Assembly: GCF_001426435.1 (NCBI RefSeq)
Contig: NZ_LMER01000001.1
Coordinates: 600,147 to 664,146 of the forward strand
Source: Angustibacter sp. Root456
GTDB taxonomy: Bacteria > Actinomycetota > Actinomycetes > Actinomycetales > Angustibacteraceae
Length of the DNA: 64,000 bases
Direction of reading: 5' to 3'
The notes under the pieces were generated by a model. The model saw only the letters and a program-made list of their open reading frames with translations. It ran no database searches and was not told where the DNA came from. This document shows positions 35,050 through 42,443 of the stretch, piece by piece (within the stretch, counting starts at the first letter, position 1; every line of letters starts with the position of its first letter). The position numbers and the translations under genes were made by a program.

Positions 35050-35959
35050 GACCGCGTCGTCGTCGGCGGCATCCACCCGGCTCGACGTCCGCAAGACCTA
35101 CAAGCTGTACGTCGGCGGCAAGTTCCCGCGCAGCGAGTCCGGCCGCTCCTACGAGGTCACCGACAGCCGCGGGCGCTTCGTCGCCAACGCCGCCCAGGCC
35201 TCGCGCAAGGACGCCCGCGACGCCGTGCTCGCCGCCCGGGCCGCCGTGAAGGGCTGGTCGGGTGCCACCGCGTACAAGCGGGGACAGGTGCTCTACCGCG
35301 TGGCCGAGGTGCTCGAGGGCCGGCGCAGCCAGTTCGTCGACGAGGTGGCTGCGGGCGAGGGGCTCACCCGCCCGCGCGCCGAGAAGGTCGTCGACGCCGC
35401 GATCGACCGCTGGGTCTGGTACGCCGGATGGTCCGACAAGGTCGCGCAGGTCATGGGCAACCTCAACCCCGTGGCCGGTCCCTTCTTCGACATCAGCGCG
35501 CCTGAGCCGACCGGTGTCGTCGCAGTCCTTGCACCGCAACGGTCCTCGCTGCTCGGTCTCGTCTCGGTGGTGGCACCGGCCATCGTCACCGGCAACACCG
35601 TGGTGGTGCTCGCGAGCGAGCGCCGTCCGCTTCCGGCGGTGACCCTCGGCGAGGTGCTCGCGACCTCCGACGTGCCCGGCGGCGTGGTCAACCTGCTCAC
35701 CGGGCGCACCGCGGAGGTCTCCCCCTGGCTCGCATCGCACATGGACGTCAACGCCATCGACCTCACGGGTGCGGCCGACGCCGAGGGCGTCGCGTGGGCT
35801 GATCTCGAGGTGGCTGCGGCCGACAACCTCAAGCGGGTGCTGCGTCCCGCGGGCGATGGCGGCGACGCGGTCGAGCCCGACTGGCGCGCCGACCCGGGGC
35901 TGTCTCGGATGCGCGCCTTCCTCGAGACGAAGACCGTATGGCACCCCAAGGGCACGTGA
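35039..35959 (+). CDS. Aldehyde dehydrogenase-family protein lacking the catalytic domain
   Basis: 306 aa, about 60% of a normal aldehyde dehydrogenase. The N-terminal cofactor-binding half is recognisable (YKLYVGGKFPRSESG, ANAAQASRKDARDAV, WYAGWSDKVAQVMG, GVVAVLAPQRSSLLG, NAIDLTGAADAEG). The chain then jumps to a short tail, NLKRVLRPAG. The ELGGK glutamate and the GQxC nucleophile are absent, so it should be inactive alone. It may form a structural partner with the upstream enzyme. TTG start at 35039 has GGAGG at 35028-35032 and overlaps the preceding stop by 11 nt. The regular frame argues against random decay. Confidence 0.8.
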   Translation: MPTETASSSAASTRLDVRKTYKLYVGGKFPRSESGRSYEVTDSRGRFVANAAQASRKDARDAVLAARAAVKGWSGATAYKRGQVLYRVAEVLEGRRSQFVDEVAAGEGLTRPRAEKVVDAAIDRWVWYAGWSDKVAQVMGNLNPVAGPFFDISAPEPTGVVAVLAPQRSSLLGLVSVVAPAIVTGNTVVVLASERRPLPAVTLGEVLATSDVPGGVVNLLTGRTAEVSPWLASHMDVNAIDLTGAADAEGVAWADLEVAAADNLKRVLRPAGDGGDAVEPDWRADPGLSRMRAFLETKTVWHPKGT

Positions 35960-36750
35960 ACCGCCTCGACGCGCGCTCCGCGTGGGAGCGCTGGTGCGAG
36001 AGCCGCGACAGCGCCGTCCGCTCGGGGTGGGGGCCGTTGGCGCTCACCGGAACGCACTGGTTCGACGACGCGCTCGAGCTCGACGGCCTACCGGGACGGT
36101 GGCAGGTCGTCGACGGTTCCGTGACGCTCACGGCCAGTGCCGGTGACGGCCTGGTCGTCGACGACCAGCCGCTCGACGGCACCGTGCGGGTGCACAGTGA
36201 CATGGAGGCGGTCGGCACCAGCGTGACCGCAGGGGACGCGCGCCTGCTGCTGATCGACCGCGAGGGCGCCTTCGCCGTCCGCGTGTACGACCCGAACTCC
36301 CCTGCGCTGCAGGCGTTCCAGGGGATCGAGCAGTTCCCGTTCGACGAGCGGTGGGTGCACGAGGCGACGTTCACGCCGTACGACGTCGACCGGGTGGTGC
36401 GGATCCCGCACGTCGACGGCGTCGAGCGGGGCTACCCGATCGGCGGCGAGATCGCGTTCGCGCTCGACGGCGGCGCGGTGCGGCTCGCGGTCGAGGTCGA
36501 GCCCGAGACCGGCCAGATGCAAGCGGTGCTGTCCGACGCCACGAGCGGTGTCAGCACCTACCGCTTCCGCTTCCTCGACCTCGACACCCCGGACGGCGAC
36601 GGCCGGGTGGTCGCCGACCTCAACCGCCTGCGCCTGCCTCCGTGCGCGTTCAGCGACCACTTCGTCTGCCCGTTCCCGCCGCCGAGCAACCAGCTCGAGC
36701 TGGCCCTCGAGGCCGGCGAGAAGCAGCCGCTCGGCGTCGCCCACCACTGA
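35956..36750 (+). CDS. DUF1684 family protein
   Basis: 264 aa. The C-terminal LNRLRLPPCAFSDHFVCPFPPPSNQLELALEAGEK is the DUF1684 hallmark (cited here only by its pattern of Pro, Cys and NxL). A central IREG-like stretch, LLLIDREGAFAVRVYDPNSPAL, also fits. There is no signal peptide; function is unknown. The GTG at 35956 overlaps the preceding TGA (GTGA), as in most operons here. An ATG at 35938 is the alternative and lacks a good Shine-Dalgarno. It is last of the deoC operon, followed by a hairpin. Confidence 0.78.
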   Translation: MNRLDARSAWERWCESRDSAVRSGWGPLALTGTHWFDDALELDGLPGRWQVVDGSVTLTASAGDGLVVDDQPLDGTVRVHSDMEAVGTSVTAGDARLLLIDREGAFAVRVYDPNSPALQAFQGIEQFPFDERWVHEATFTPYDVDRVVRIPHVDGVERGYPIGGEIAFALDGGAVRLAVEVEPETGQMQAVLSDATSGVSTYRFRFLDLDTPDGDGRVVADLNRLRLPPCAFSDHFVCPFPPPSNQLELALEAGEKQPLGVAHH

Positions 36751-36763
36751 GCGGCGAGCGCGC

Positions 36764-36819
36764 GAGAGCAGAGAAGCTGGGCACTTCAGACCTCCACCGT
36801 GCCCCACTTCTCTGCTCTC
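36764..36819. terminator. Long hairpin after the deoC operon
   Basis: The arms GAGAGCAGAGAAGCTGGGCAC (36764-36784) and its complement (36799-36819) pair over 21 positions with two mismatches around a 14-nt loop. It lies 14 nt past the DUF1684 stop. No U-run follows, as is common for actinobacterial terminators. Its right arm ends exactly where the truncated DinB-like frame on the minus strand loses similarity, so it may be an inserted repeat rather than only a terminator. Confidence 0.7.
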
Positions 36820-37015
36820 AATGACCCGCCACCAGGCCGAGACGCGACATCGATGACGGGGCCACCGACCGGTCCACCAGCTGCTCGGGCGTCAGCCCGC
36901 CGCACTTCATCGGCAACGTCGTGCGCTGGAACTCAAGACGGTCTTCGAGTGCCGACCGCTCGTCCCGCGGCTTGGTGGGCGGTTCAGGTCGCTCGGGCGT
37001 GCTCCACGTGGTCAT
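36818..37015 (-). pseudogene. Truncated DinB/DUF664 N-terminal fragment
   Basis: A 65-codon frame whose product matches only the first part of actinobacterial DUF664 (DinB-like, mycothiol-dependent enzyme) proteins. Matching parts are DERSALEDRLEFQRTTLPMKCGGLTPEQL and the following PSSMSRLGLV. The expected continuation (RHLADVE-type, with the first metal His) is missing. The frame instead runs into the hairpin at 36764-36819 and stops. The remaining 90 residues are not present between 36751 and 36820. I read it as a remnant. The 37016-37100 gap to the next gene holds nothing I recognise. Confidence 0.7.
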
Positions 37016-37100
37016 CCGGCCCATGGTGTCGCACCGGGCTGCACGACGGCTCACCGGCTGCCCGAGCGGCCGGTCGCGGCCCGGGCACAAGGCAACCCCG

Positions 37101-38333
37101 TCAGGGCAGCTCGTCGCGACGCCGCGTGAGGTAGGCGGTCTCGGCGGTGTTTCCCGCGAGCTCGATGGCGCGGTCGTACGCCGCCCGGGCCTGCCCGCTG
37201 CGCCCCAAGCGCCGCAGCAGGTCGGCCCGCGTGACGTGGTACGCGTGGTAGCCGGCGAGCGCGCCGTCCAGCTGGTCGACAGCAGCCAGGGCCACCTGCG
37301 GGCCGTCGAGCTCGGCGACGGCCACCGCGCGGTTGAGCGCGACGACGGGCGAGGCGTCGAGGCGCACGAGCTGGTCGTACAGCGCCACGACCTGCGACCA
37401 GTCGGTGTCGCGGATGTCGCGCGCCGAGGTGTGCACGGCGTTGATCGCGGCCAGCAGCTGGTAGCGCCCCGGCGCCTCACCGCTCGCCAGCCGCTCGCGC
37501 ACCAGGCGGTGACCCTCGGCGATGAGCGCGGCGTCCCAGGCGGCGCGGTCCTGCTGGTCGAGCGTGACCAGCTCACCGCGCGCCGACACCCGGGCCTCGC
37601 GACGCGCCTCGATGAGCAGCATCAGCGCCAACAACCCGGCCACCTCGCCGTCGTGCGGCAGGAGGGCGCGCAGCAGTCGCGTGAGGCGGATCGCCTCGGC
37701 GGTGAGCTCCCGGCGCACCGGGGTGGTGTCGGCGCTCGTGGCGAGGTAGCCCTCGTTGAAGATGAGGAACAGCACCGCGAGGACGCCGGACACGCGCGCC
37801 GGCAGGTCGTCCGCCGACGGCACGCGGTACGGGATGCGCGCGGCCTTGATCTTCGCCTTCGCCCGCGTGATGCGCTGTCCCACCGTGGGCTCCTGCGCGA
37901 GGAATGCCCGCGCGATCTCGGCGACCGTGAGGCCGCCCACCAGGCGCAGCGTGAGCGCCACGCGAGCCTGCATCGCGAGCGCCGGGTGCGCGCAGGTGAA
38001 CATCAGCCGCAGCCGATCGTCGTCCACGGCGCCGAGGGGCTGATGCGGTGAGTCGTCAGCCATGAGCCACGCCTGCCTCTGCTTGTCGTCCCGCTTGTTC
38101 TCACGGCGCAGCCGGTCGATGGCCTTGCGCGTCGCGGTCGTGGTGAGCCACGCCCCGGGGTTGGGTGGCACGCCGTCGGCCGGCCAGCGCTCGACCGCGG
38201 TCGCGAAGGCTTCGGCTGCGGCGTCCTCGGCGACGTCGAGGTCACCGAAGCGGCGCGCCAGCGCGCCCACCACCCGGGGCCACTCCTCACGATGGGCCCG
38301 GGCGACGACCTGCGCGGCGTCGACGTCCGTCAC
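37101..38333 (-). CDS. ECF42-type RNA polymerase sigma factor with C-terminal TPR-like domain
   Basis: 410 aa. Sigma2 is at the N-terminus (DLDVAEDAAAEAFATAVERWP). Sigma4 is LRLVGGLTVAEIARAFLAQEPTVGQRITRAKAKIK. A long helical C-terminal extension (about residues 180-410) replaces an anti-sigma factor, as described for ECF42/DUF6596 proteins. The partner upstream is a YCII/DGPF protein, the known conserved neighbour. The GTG at 38333 overlaps its stop (GTGA). No anti-sigma gene is nearby, consistent with control by the fused domain. Confidence 0.9.
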   Translation of the reverse strand: MTDVDAAQVVARAHREEWPRVVGALARRFGDLDVAEDAAAEAFATAVERWPADGVPPNPGAWLTTTATRKAIDRLRRENKRDDKQRQAWLMADDSPHQPLGAVDDDRLRLMFTCAHPALAMQARVALTLRLVGGLTVAEIARAFLAQEPTVGQRITRAKAKIKAARIPYRVPSADDLPARVSGVLAVLFLIFNEGYLATSADTTPVRRELTAEAIRLTRLLRALLPHDGEVAGLLALMLLIEARREARVSARGELVTLDQQDRAAWDAALIAEGHRLVRERLASGEAPGRYQLLAAINAVHTSARDIRDTDWSQVVALYDQLVRLDASPVVALNRAVAVAELDGPQVALAAVDQLDGALAGYHAYHVTRADLLRRLGRSGQARAAYDRAIELAGNTAETAYLTRRRDELP

Positions 38334-38653
38334 AGGAACGGGCGCACCTCGACCTTGCGGTTGCAGGCCCTCGACCCTTCCTTCGCAAGGCGCAGCGCGA
38401 CGTCGAGGTCGTCGGCCGCGATGATCCAGAAGCCCGCGAGGAACTCCTTGGACTCCACGAACGGCCCGTCGCTGATCACCGTCTCGCCGCCCCGGTTGTC
38501 GATCACCGTGGCGGTGTCAGGCCCCCCGAGGCCACCCGCGAAGACCCAGTGGCTGCCGGCCTGAAGCCGCTCGTTGAAGACGTCGATCGCGGCCATCTCG
38601 TCGTCGGTGGCGAGGTCAGTGCCGTCGTGGATCACGGAAAGCAGGTACTGCAT
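38330..38653 (-). CDS. YCII-related DGPF-domain protein
   Basis: 107 aa. ISDGPFVESKEFLAGFWIIAADDLDVAL is the DGPF signature of the YCII family, whose members have a dimeric alpha-beta barrel fold. Such genes are regularly linked to ECF41/ECF42 sigma factors, but their activity is unknown. The ATG at 38653 has AGGAG upstream. It is first of the two-gene unit with the sigma factor. Confidence 0.88.
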   Translation of the reverse strand: MQYLLSVIHDGTDLATDDEMAAIDVFNERLQAGSHWVFAGGLGGPDTATVIDNRGGETVISDGPFVESKEFLAGFWIIAADDLDVALRLAKEGSRACNRKVEVRPFL

Positions 38654-38747
38654 GTCGGCTCATCTCCTGTGCTGTGGGGCGCCCCTGCCGGGCGGCCGTC
38701 ACCCCTTCTACGAAGCACTCGACCGCGATCCGACACGCTCACAGCGA

Positions 38748-39407
38748 TCATCGCAGCAGCACGCGGATCCAGAGGTCACGCAGCAGTCGCTCGATGCCGG
38801 CATCGTCCAGCCCCCGGGCGGCGAGCAGCTCGAGGTACTCGGGGGCGTTGGTCGTCCACAAGACGTCAGCCACCTGGCGGTCGTCCAGGTCGTCGCGCAG
38901 CTCCCCAGTGGCGCGCAGCTCGGCGGCGAGCCGCAGCATGTTGTCCGCCCGTCGCTGCCCCAGCCCCTGCCACGCCTGCAGCGCCGACTCGTCGGACGCC
39001 GCCGCCTGTCGGAGGGCGGCGACCAGCGGGACGACGTCCGCCTGCAGGCGCGCCAACGCCGCGGCGTAGGTGGCGAGCTTGGCACTTGCCGTGGGCGCCT
39101 CGTGGATGGCCCGGACGTAGTCGCGTTCCTCCGCTGTCGTCAGCTCCGCCGCGGGGGTCGCGCGGGCCCGCCCCGCGAGCGCTTCGTCGACGAGCGCGAT
39201 GAGCAGCTGCGGCTTGCGCCCCACCGCCGTGTAGACGGTGTCGACGACGACCCCGGCGCGCTGGGCGACGGCGGCGACCGTCGTCGCCGCGTACCCGCGG
39301 TCGCTGAACAGCGCTCTGGCCGCCTGCAGCACCGCCGTCCGCGTCGCGGCCGCCTGAGCCTGCCGCTTCAGGGAGCGGTACGGGCGGGGCTTGACCGGGC
39401 CAGACAC
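38748..39407 (-). CDS. TetR-family transcriptional regulator
   Basis: 219 aa. The N-terminal helix-turn-helix is ATRTAVLQAARALFSDRGYAATTVAAVAQRAGVVVDTVY, a standard TetR domain, with a variable ligand domain after it. It is divergent from a cupin gene, its most likely target. GTG 39407 is chosen because minus-strand -10 TAAGGT (39415-39420) ends 7 nt upstream; an ATG at 39425 would overlap or precede the promoter. The gene is probably leaderless. Confidence 0.87.
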   Translation of the reverse strand: MSGPVKPRPYRSLKRQAQAAATRTAVLQAARALFSDRGYAATTVAAVAQRAGVVVDTVYTAVGRKPQLLIALVDEALAGRARATPAAELTTAEERDYVRAIHEAPTASAKLATYAAALARLQADVVPLVAALRQAAASDESALQAWQGLGQRRADNMLRLAAELRATGELRDDLDDRQVADVLWTTNAPEYLELLAARGLDDAGIERLLRDLWIRVLLR

Positions 39408-39492
39408 GAGACCTACCTTAGCCATATTCGGCAGAAGCCCGTTCGGATGAATTCGTCGGACCGGTGCCGTCGACAGGACACGGAGGTGTCCG

Positions 39493-39998
39493 ATGACCGA
39501 CACAGCCACTCTCCCCCTCGCCCGCGCGGCAGGGACCGGCCCGGCCACCTGGGCCATGGGCTCGCTCTTCGAGCACCTGCTCACCGGCCCCGAGAGCGGC
39601 GGCGAGCTCGGGGTCTCGCTCGTCACCCAGCCCCCGGGCACCGCGACCCCCTGCACCGGCACACCCACGAGAGCGAGGCGTTCTACCTGCTCGAGGGCAC
39701 GATGACCTACCGGGCGGGGGACGACGTCCACCACCTGGAGGCGGGCAGCTTCATCTACCTGCCCAAGGGCATCCCCCACGCCTTCCGCGTCACGGGGTCG
39801 ACCCCGGTGCGGTTCCTCGGCCTCACGACGCCAGGCGCTCTGCTCGCGCTGTACGACGAGGTGGGCGTGCCGGCGACCGAACGGCGGCTGCCGGGTACCG
39901 ACGGGCGCCCCCCGGCCGAGGAGATTGGCCGCTGGAACGAGATCGGGCCGCGCTACGGGCTGCAGGTCGTCGGGCCACCGATCCCCGAAGGCGCCTGA
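39493..39998 (+). pseudogene. Cupin-domain protein interrupted by a -1 frameshift
   Basis: The frame opens at ATG 39493 behind GGAGG (39482-39486) and encodes a cupin N-terminus up to VTQPPGTATP. A C-run at 39647-39651 then shifts it. The continuation LHRHTHESEAFYLLEGTMTYRAG, with cupin motif 1 (HxHxxE), and the later YLPKGIPHAFR, cupin motif 2, lie in the third frame to 39998. Restoring one base in the C5 run joins both parts into a normal product of about 168 aa. This could be a real disruption or a homopolymer sequencing error. GGACAC (39476-39481) and GTGTCC (39486-39491) form a dyad around the ribosome site. Confidence 0.8.
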
Positions 39999-40025
39999 GC
40001 GCGACCTGACCCGAGCCGGCCTGGG

Positions 40026-40382
40026 TCACCAGGAGACGCCGGCCGCGGCGAGGGCCGCCTCGACCTCCAAGCGCGCCACCGGGTCGAGCGGCAACCCCGC
40101 GGGCACCGCGATCCCCACGACTTGCCCGGTCTCGCGCAGCACCGCGTCGTAGGCCATCGTCACCGAGCTGAGCCGGTGGTAGAGCGCCGGCGTGCGGCGG
40201 TCGCAACGACGCAGCCACGACAGCTCGCGATCGAGCCGGTGCAGGGCCGCGCACAGCCGCACGAACCGCTCGGCATCGCTCGTCCCGACCCGCAGGCGCC
40301 GCACACCGACCGCCTCGAGGGCCGCCTGCGCGGCTCGGACGGCGTGCTGACGCGCACCGGTGCGCGCAGGCCCCGCAGCCAT
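40026..40382 (-). CDS. Conserved-looking hypothetical protein, helical
   Basis: 118 aa with no motif I recognise. It is mainly helical and Arg/Ala-rich (TGARQHAVRAAQAALEAVGVRRL at the N-terminus). A central FVRLCAALHRLDRELSWLRRC may form a coiled coil, and the C-terminus is DPVARLEVEAALAAAGVSW. The ATG at 40382 is taken; a -10-like CACACT ends 6 nt upstream, so it may be leaderless. The longer upstream extension overlaps the divergent kinase gene and is unlikely. Confidence 0.6.
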   Translation of the reverse strand: MAAGPARTGARQHAVRAAQAALEAVGVRRLRVGTSDAERFVRLCAALHRLDRELSWLRRCDRRTPALYHRLSSVTMAYDAVLRETGQVVGIAVPAGLPLDPVARLEVEAALAAAGVSW

Positions 40383-40442
40383 GGGTCCAGTGTGCGCCCG
40401 CCGGCGCTCGCCCACCAGCGCCGTCTGCGAGAATGACTGCCC

Positions 40443-41042
40443 GTGCCCGACCTCCCCCTCACCACGCGCGTGGTGGTGCTCGCCGGCCCGTCGGGCAGCG
40501 GCAAGTCGCACCTCGCCGGCCGCCTGCAGCTACCCGTGCTGCGCTTCGACGACTTCTACCGCGACGGCGACGACCCCGACCTGCCCCGTGCCTTCGGCAT
40601 CGTCGACTGGGACGACCCGGCGTCGTGGGACCGAGACGCGGCGGTGGATGCGGCCGTGACCTTGTGCCGCACCGGCTCGGTGGACGTCCCGCGCTACGAC
40701 ATCCCGACGTCCAGGGCCGTGGGGCACTACGTCGTGGAGGCAGCGCGCTCCCCGCTCGTGATCGCCGAGGGCATCTTCGCCGCCGAGACCATTCCGTTGC
40801 TCGCAGCGGCCGGGGTGCTGGCCGACGCCATCGCGCTCACCCACCGACCGCCGGTGACCTTCACGCGGCGGCTGCTGCGCGACCTGAAGGAGTCACGCAA
40901 GCCGCCGTTGACGCTGCTGCGCCGCGGCTGGGGCCTCATGCGCGCCGAGCCGGCGATCGTCGCCCGGCAAGTGCGCCTCGGCGCGAGCGCCTGCTCGCCC
41001 GCTGCCGCCGAACGCCGGATCCGCGCCCTGCTGCACACCTGA
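40443..41042 (+). CDS. Uridine kinase-like P-loop kinase
   Basis: 199 aa. Walker A GPSGSGKSHLAGRL is near residue 15. LRFDDFYRDGDDPDLPR is the uridine-kinase-type acceptor motif, and IAEGIFAAE the Walker B-like strand. Homologues phosphorylate uridine or cytidine, or are uncharacterised 'ATP-binding protein' relatives. Placement among nucleoside salvage genes supports a nucleoside substrate. GTG 40443 follows a weak -10 GAGAAT (40429-40434) by 8 nt. Confidence 0.8.
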   Translation: MPDLPLTTRVVVLAGPSGSGKSHLAGRLQLPVLRFDDFYRDGDDPDLPRAFGIVDWDDPASWDRDAAVDAAVTLCRTGSVDVPRYDIPTSRAVGHYVVEAARSPLVIAEGIFAAETIPLLAAAGVLADAIALTHRPPVTFTRRLLRDLKESRKPPLTLLRRGWGLMRAEPAIVARQVRLGASACSPAAAERRIRALLHT

Positions 41043-41051
41043 GGCTTCGGC

Positions 41052-41777
41052 TCACGCCATCGAGAGCAGGAAGGCGCAAGCGAACCCGGCCACCGTGACC
41101 AGCCCCACGAGGGCACCGGCGTGCTCCATCGCCTCGGGCATCATCGTGTCGGCCAGCATCGTGAGGATGGCCCCGGCCGCGAAGGCCTCGATCACCGCGA
41201 TGACGTCGCCCGACGCCCCGCTCAGGACGCCGTAACCGAGGGCCGCCGCGATCGTCGAGGCGGCCAGCACAGCCAGCCAGAGCCCGAGGATGTAGCGGGT
41301 CGAGCGCCCCGCCTTGTGCATGCCGCTGGACGCCGACAGCGACTCGGGCACGTTCGACAGGAACACCGCGGCCACCACCGGGATGCCGACGTGGCCGCCC
41401 CCGATGAGGCTGACGCCGATGGCGGCCGACTCGGGGATGCCGTCGAGCAGCGCGCCGAGCACCAGCGTCGTCGGCCCTGCTCCCTCCTGGGGACCATTGG
41501 GGCTCTTGCGCCGGTGACCACCGTGCCGGTCGATGATCCAGTCACCGACGAAGAACACCACCGAGCCACCCACGAGGCCGAGGACGACCGCCACTCCGCC
41601 GGACTGGTTGTACGCCTCGCTGGTCAGCTCGAAGGCCAACGCGCTGATGAGGACACCTGCGCCGAAGGCCATGATGATGCCGATGACGCGGTTCGACGCA
41701 CGCAGGTAGATACCGAGCAGCGCCCCCAGCAGGAGCGCTGCACCACCGACGAATCCCCACCAGGCTGCGAGAAGCAC
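41052..41777 (-). CDS. ZIP-family metal transporter
   Basis: 241 aa with about eight hydrophobic segments. The metal-transport motif is LGALLDGIPESAAIGVSLIGGG (helix 4) and AVFLSNVPESLSAS (helix 5), with a His-rich loop HGGHRRK between helices 3 and 4. It probably imports Zn2+ or another divalent cation. GTG 41777 lies 6 nt after -10 TAGCGT (41784-41789), which overlaps the sipW stop codon. It therefore has its own leaderless promoter although it is collinear with sipW. Confidence 0.85.
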   Translation of the reverse strand: MLLAAWWGFVGGAALLLGALLGIYLRASNRVIGIIMAFGAGVLISALAFELTSEAYNQSGGVAVVLGLVGGSVVFFVGDWIIDRHGGHRRKSPNGPQEGAGPTTLVLGALLDGIPESAAIGVSLIGGGHVGIPVVAAVFLSNVPESLSASSGMHKAGRSTRYILGLWLAVLAASTIAAALGYGVLSGASGDVIAVIEAFAAGAILTMLADTMMPEAMEHAGALVGLVTVAGFACAFLLSMA

Positions 41778-41786
41778 GCCGTGACG

Positions 41787-42338
41787 CTAGCGGGCCACCG
41801 ACAGTCGCGCAGGTCGAGCGTGGGCGGCGGCGTAGCGAGCGGGCTGGGGCGCCGCCGACTCCCCGAAGAAGACGCTCCACGCGAGCACGATGGCGAGCGT
41901 CAGCACCATCAGCGACGGCACGCCCGTGGGCTGCTGGAGGAAGACGAGCAGGTAGCCGCCGTACGGCACGCCGGCGACGACGGCACCTTCGACGTTGCGC
42001 TCCGGGAGGGTCCAGGGGTCCGGGGTCCGGTTCGCGTCGCCCTTGGTCTTGATGCCGGCAGGGGTGATGTCGTGGACGCGGTGGGTGACGAGGCCGTCGA
42101 TCGTCCGGAAGGTGATCACCTGGCCCACTCGCGGCTGGCCGGGTCGGGCCGGTGCGTCGAGGAGCAGCGAGCCGGTGGGGTACGTCGGGGTCATCGAGCC
42201 GGTGCGCACGGCGTAGAGCCGGTAGCCCTGGTGCCACCCCACGAGCCCGACGCACACCAGCGAGATGGCGAGCGCGGCCAGCAGCGACCAGACGACGGCG
42301 CTCCAAGACAGGCGCAGCTTCACGCGGGCTCCCTTCAC
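41787..42338 (-). CDS. Signal peptidase I, SipW (ER/archaeal) type
   Basis: 183 aa. An N-terminal membrane anchor (residues 13-34) and a C-terminal one (about 140-160) flank an S26B catalytic domain. The nucleophile Ser48 is in VRTGSMTPTYPTGS. His86 in LVTHRVHD replaces the lysine of ordinary signal peptidases, and Asp101 is in TKGDAN. This Ser-His-Asp type processes TasA/CalY-like precursors in Firmicutes. The adjacent upstream gene encodes just such a protein. Confidence 0.87.
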   Translation of the reverse strand: MKGARVKLRLSWSAVVWSLLAALAISLVCVGLVGWHQGYRLYAVRTGSMTPTYPTGSLLLDAPARPGQPRVGQVITFRTIDGLVTHRVHDITPAGIKTKGDANRTPDPWTLPERNVEGAVVAGVPYGGYLLVFLQQPTGVPSLMVLTLAIVLAWSVFFGESAAPQPARYAAAHARPARLSVAR

Positions 42339-42364
42339 CAGCGTCGACCTCCGGGACGGCGGGT

Positions 42365-42394
42365 GGGCGGGCGCCCGCGAACGGGCGCCCGCCC
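42365..42394. terminator. GC-rich hairpin between the TasA-like gene and sipW
   Basis: A perfect 13-bp stem, GGGCGGGCGCCCG (42365-42377) with its complement (42382-42394), closes on a CGAA loop. A smaller CATGCCG/CGGCATG hairpin lies beside it. They sit 50 nt past the TasA-like stop and 27 nt before the sipW ATG. The hairpin could reduce read-through so that the enzyme is made in smaller amounts than its substrate. Confidence 0.7.
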
Positions 42395-42443
42395 CATCAT
42401 GCCGCTGCCGGCATGGTGTCGATCAGCTTCTTGCCAGGTTCGA

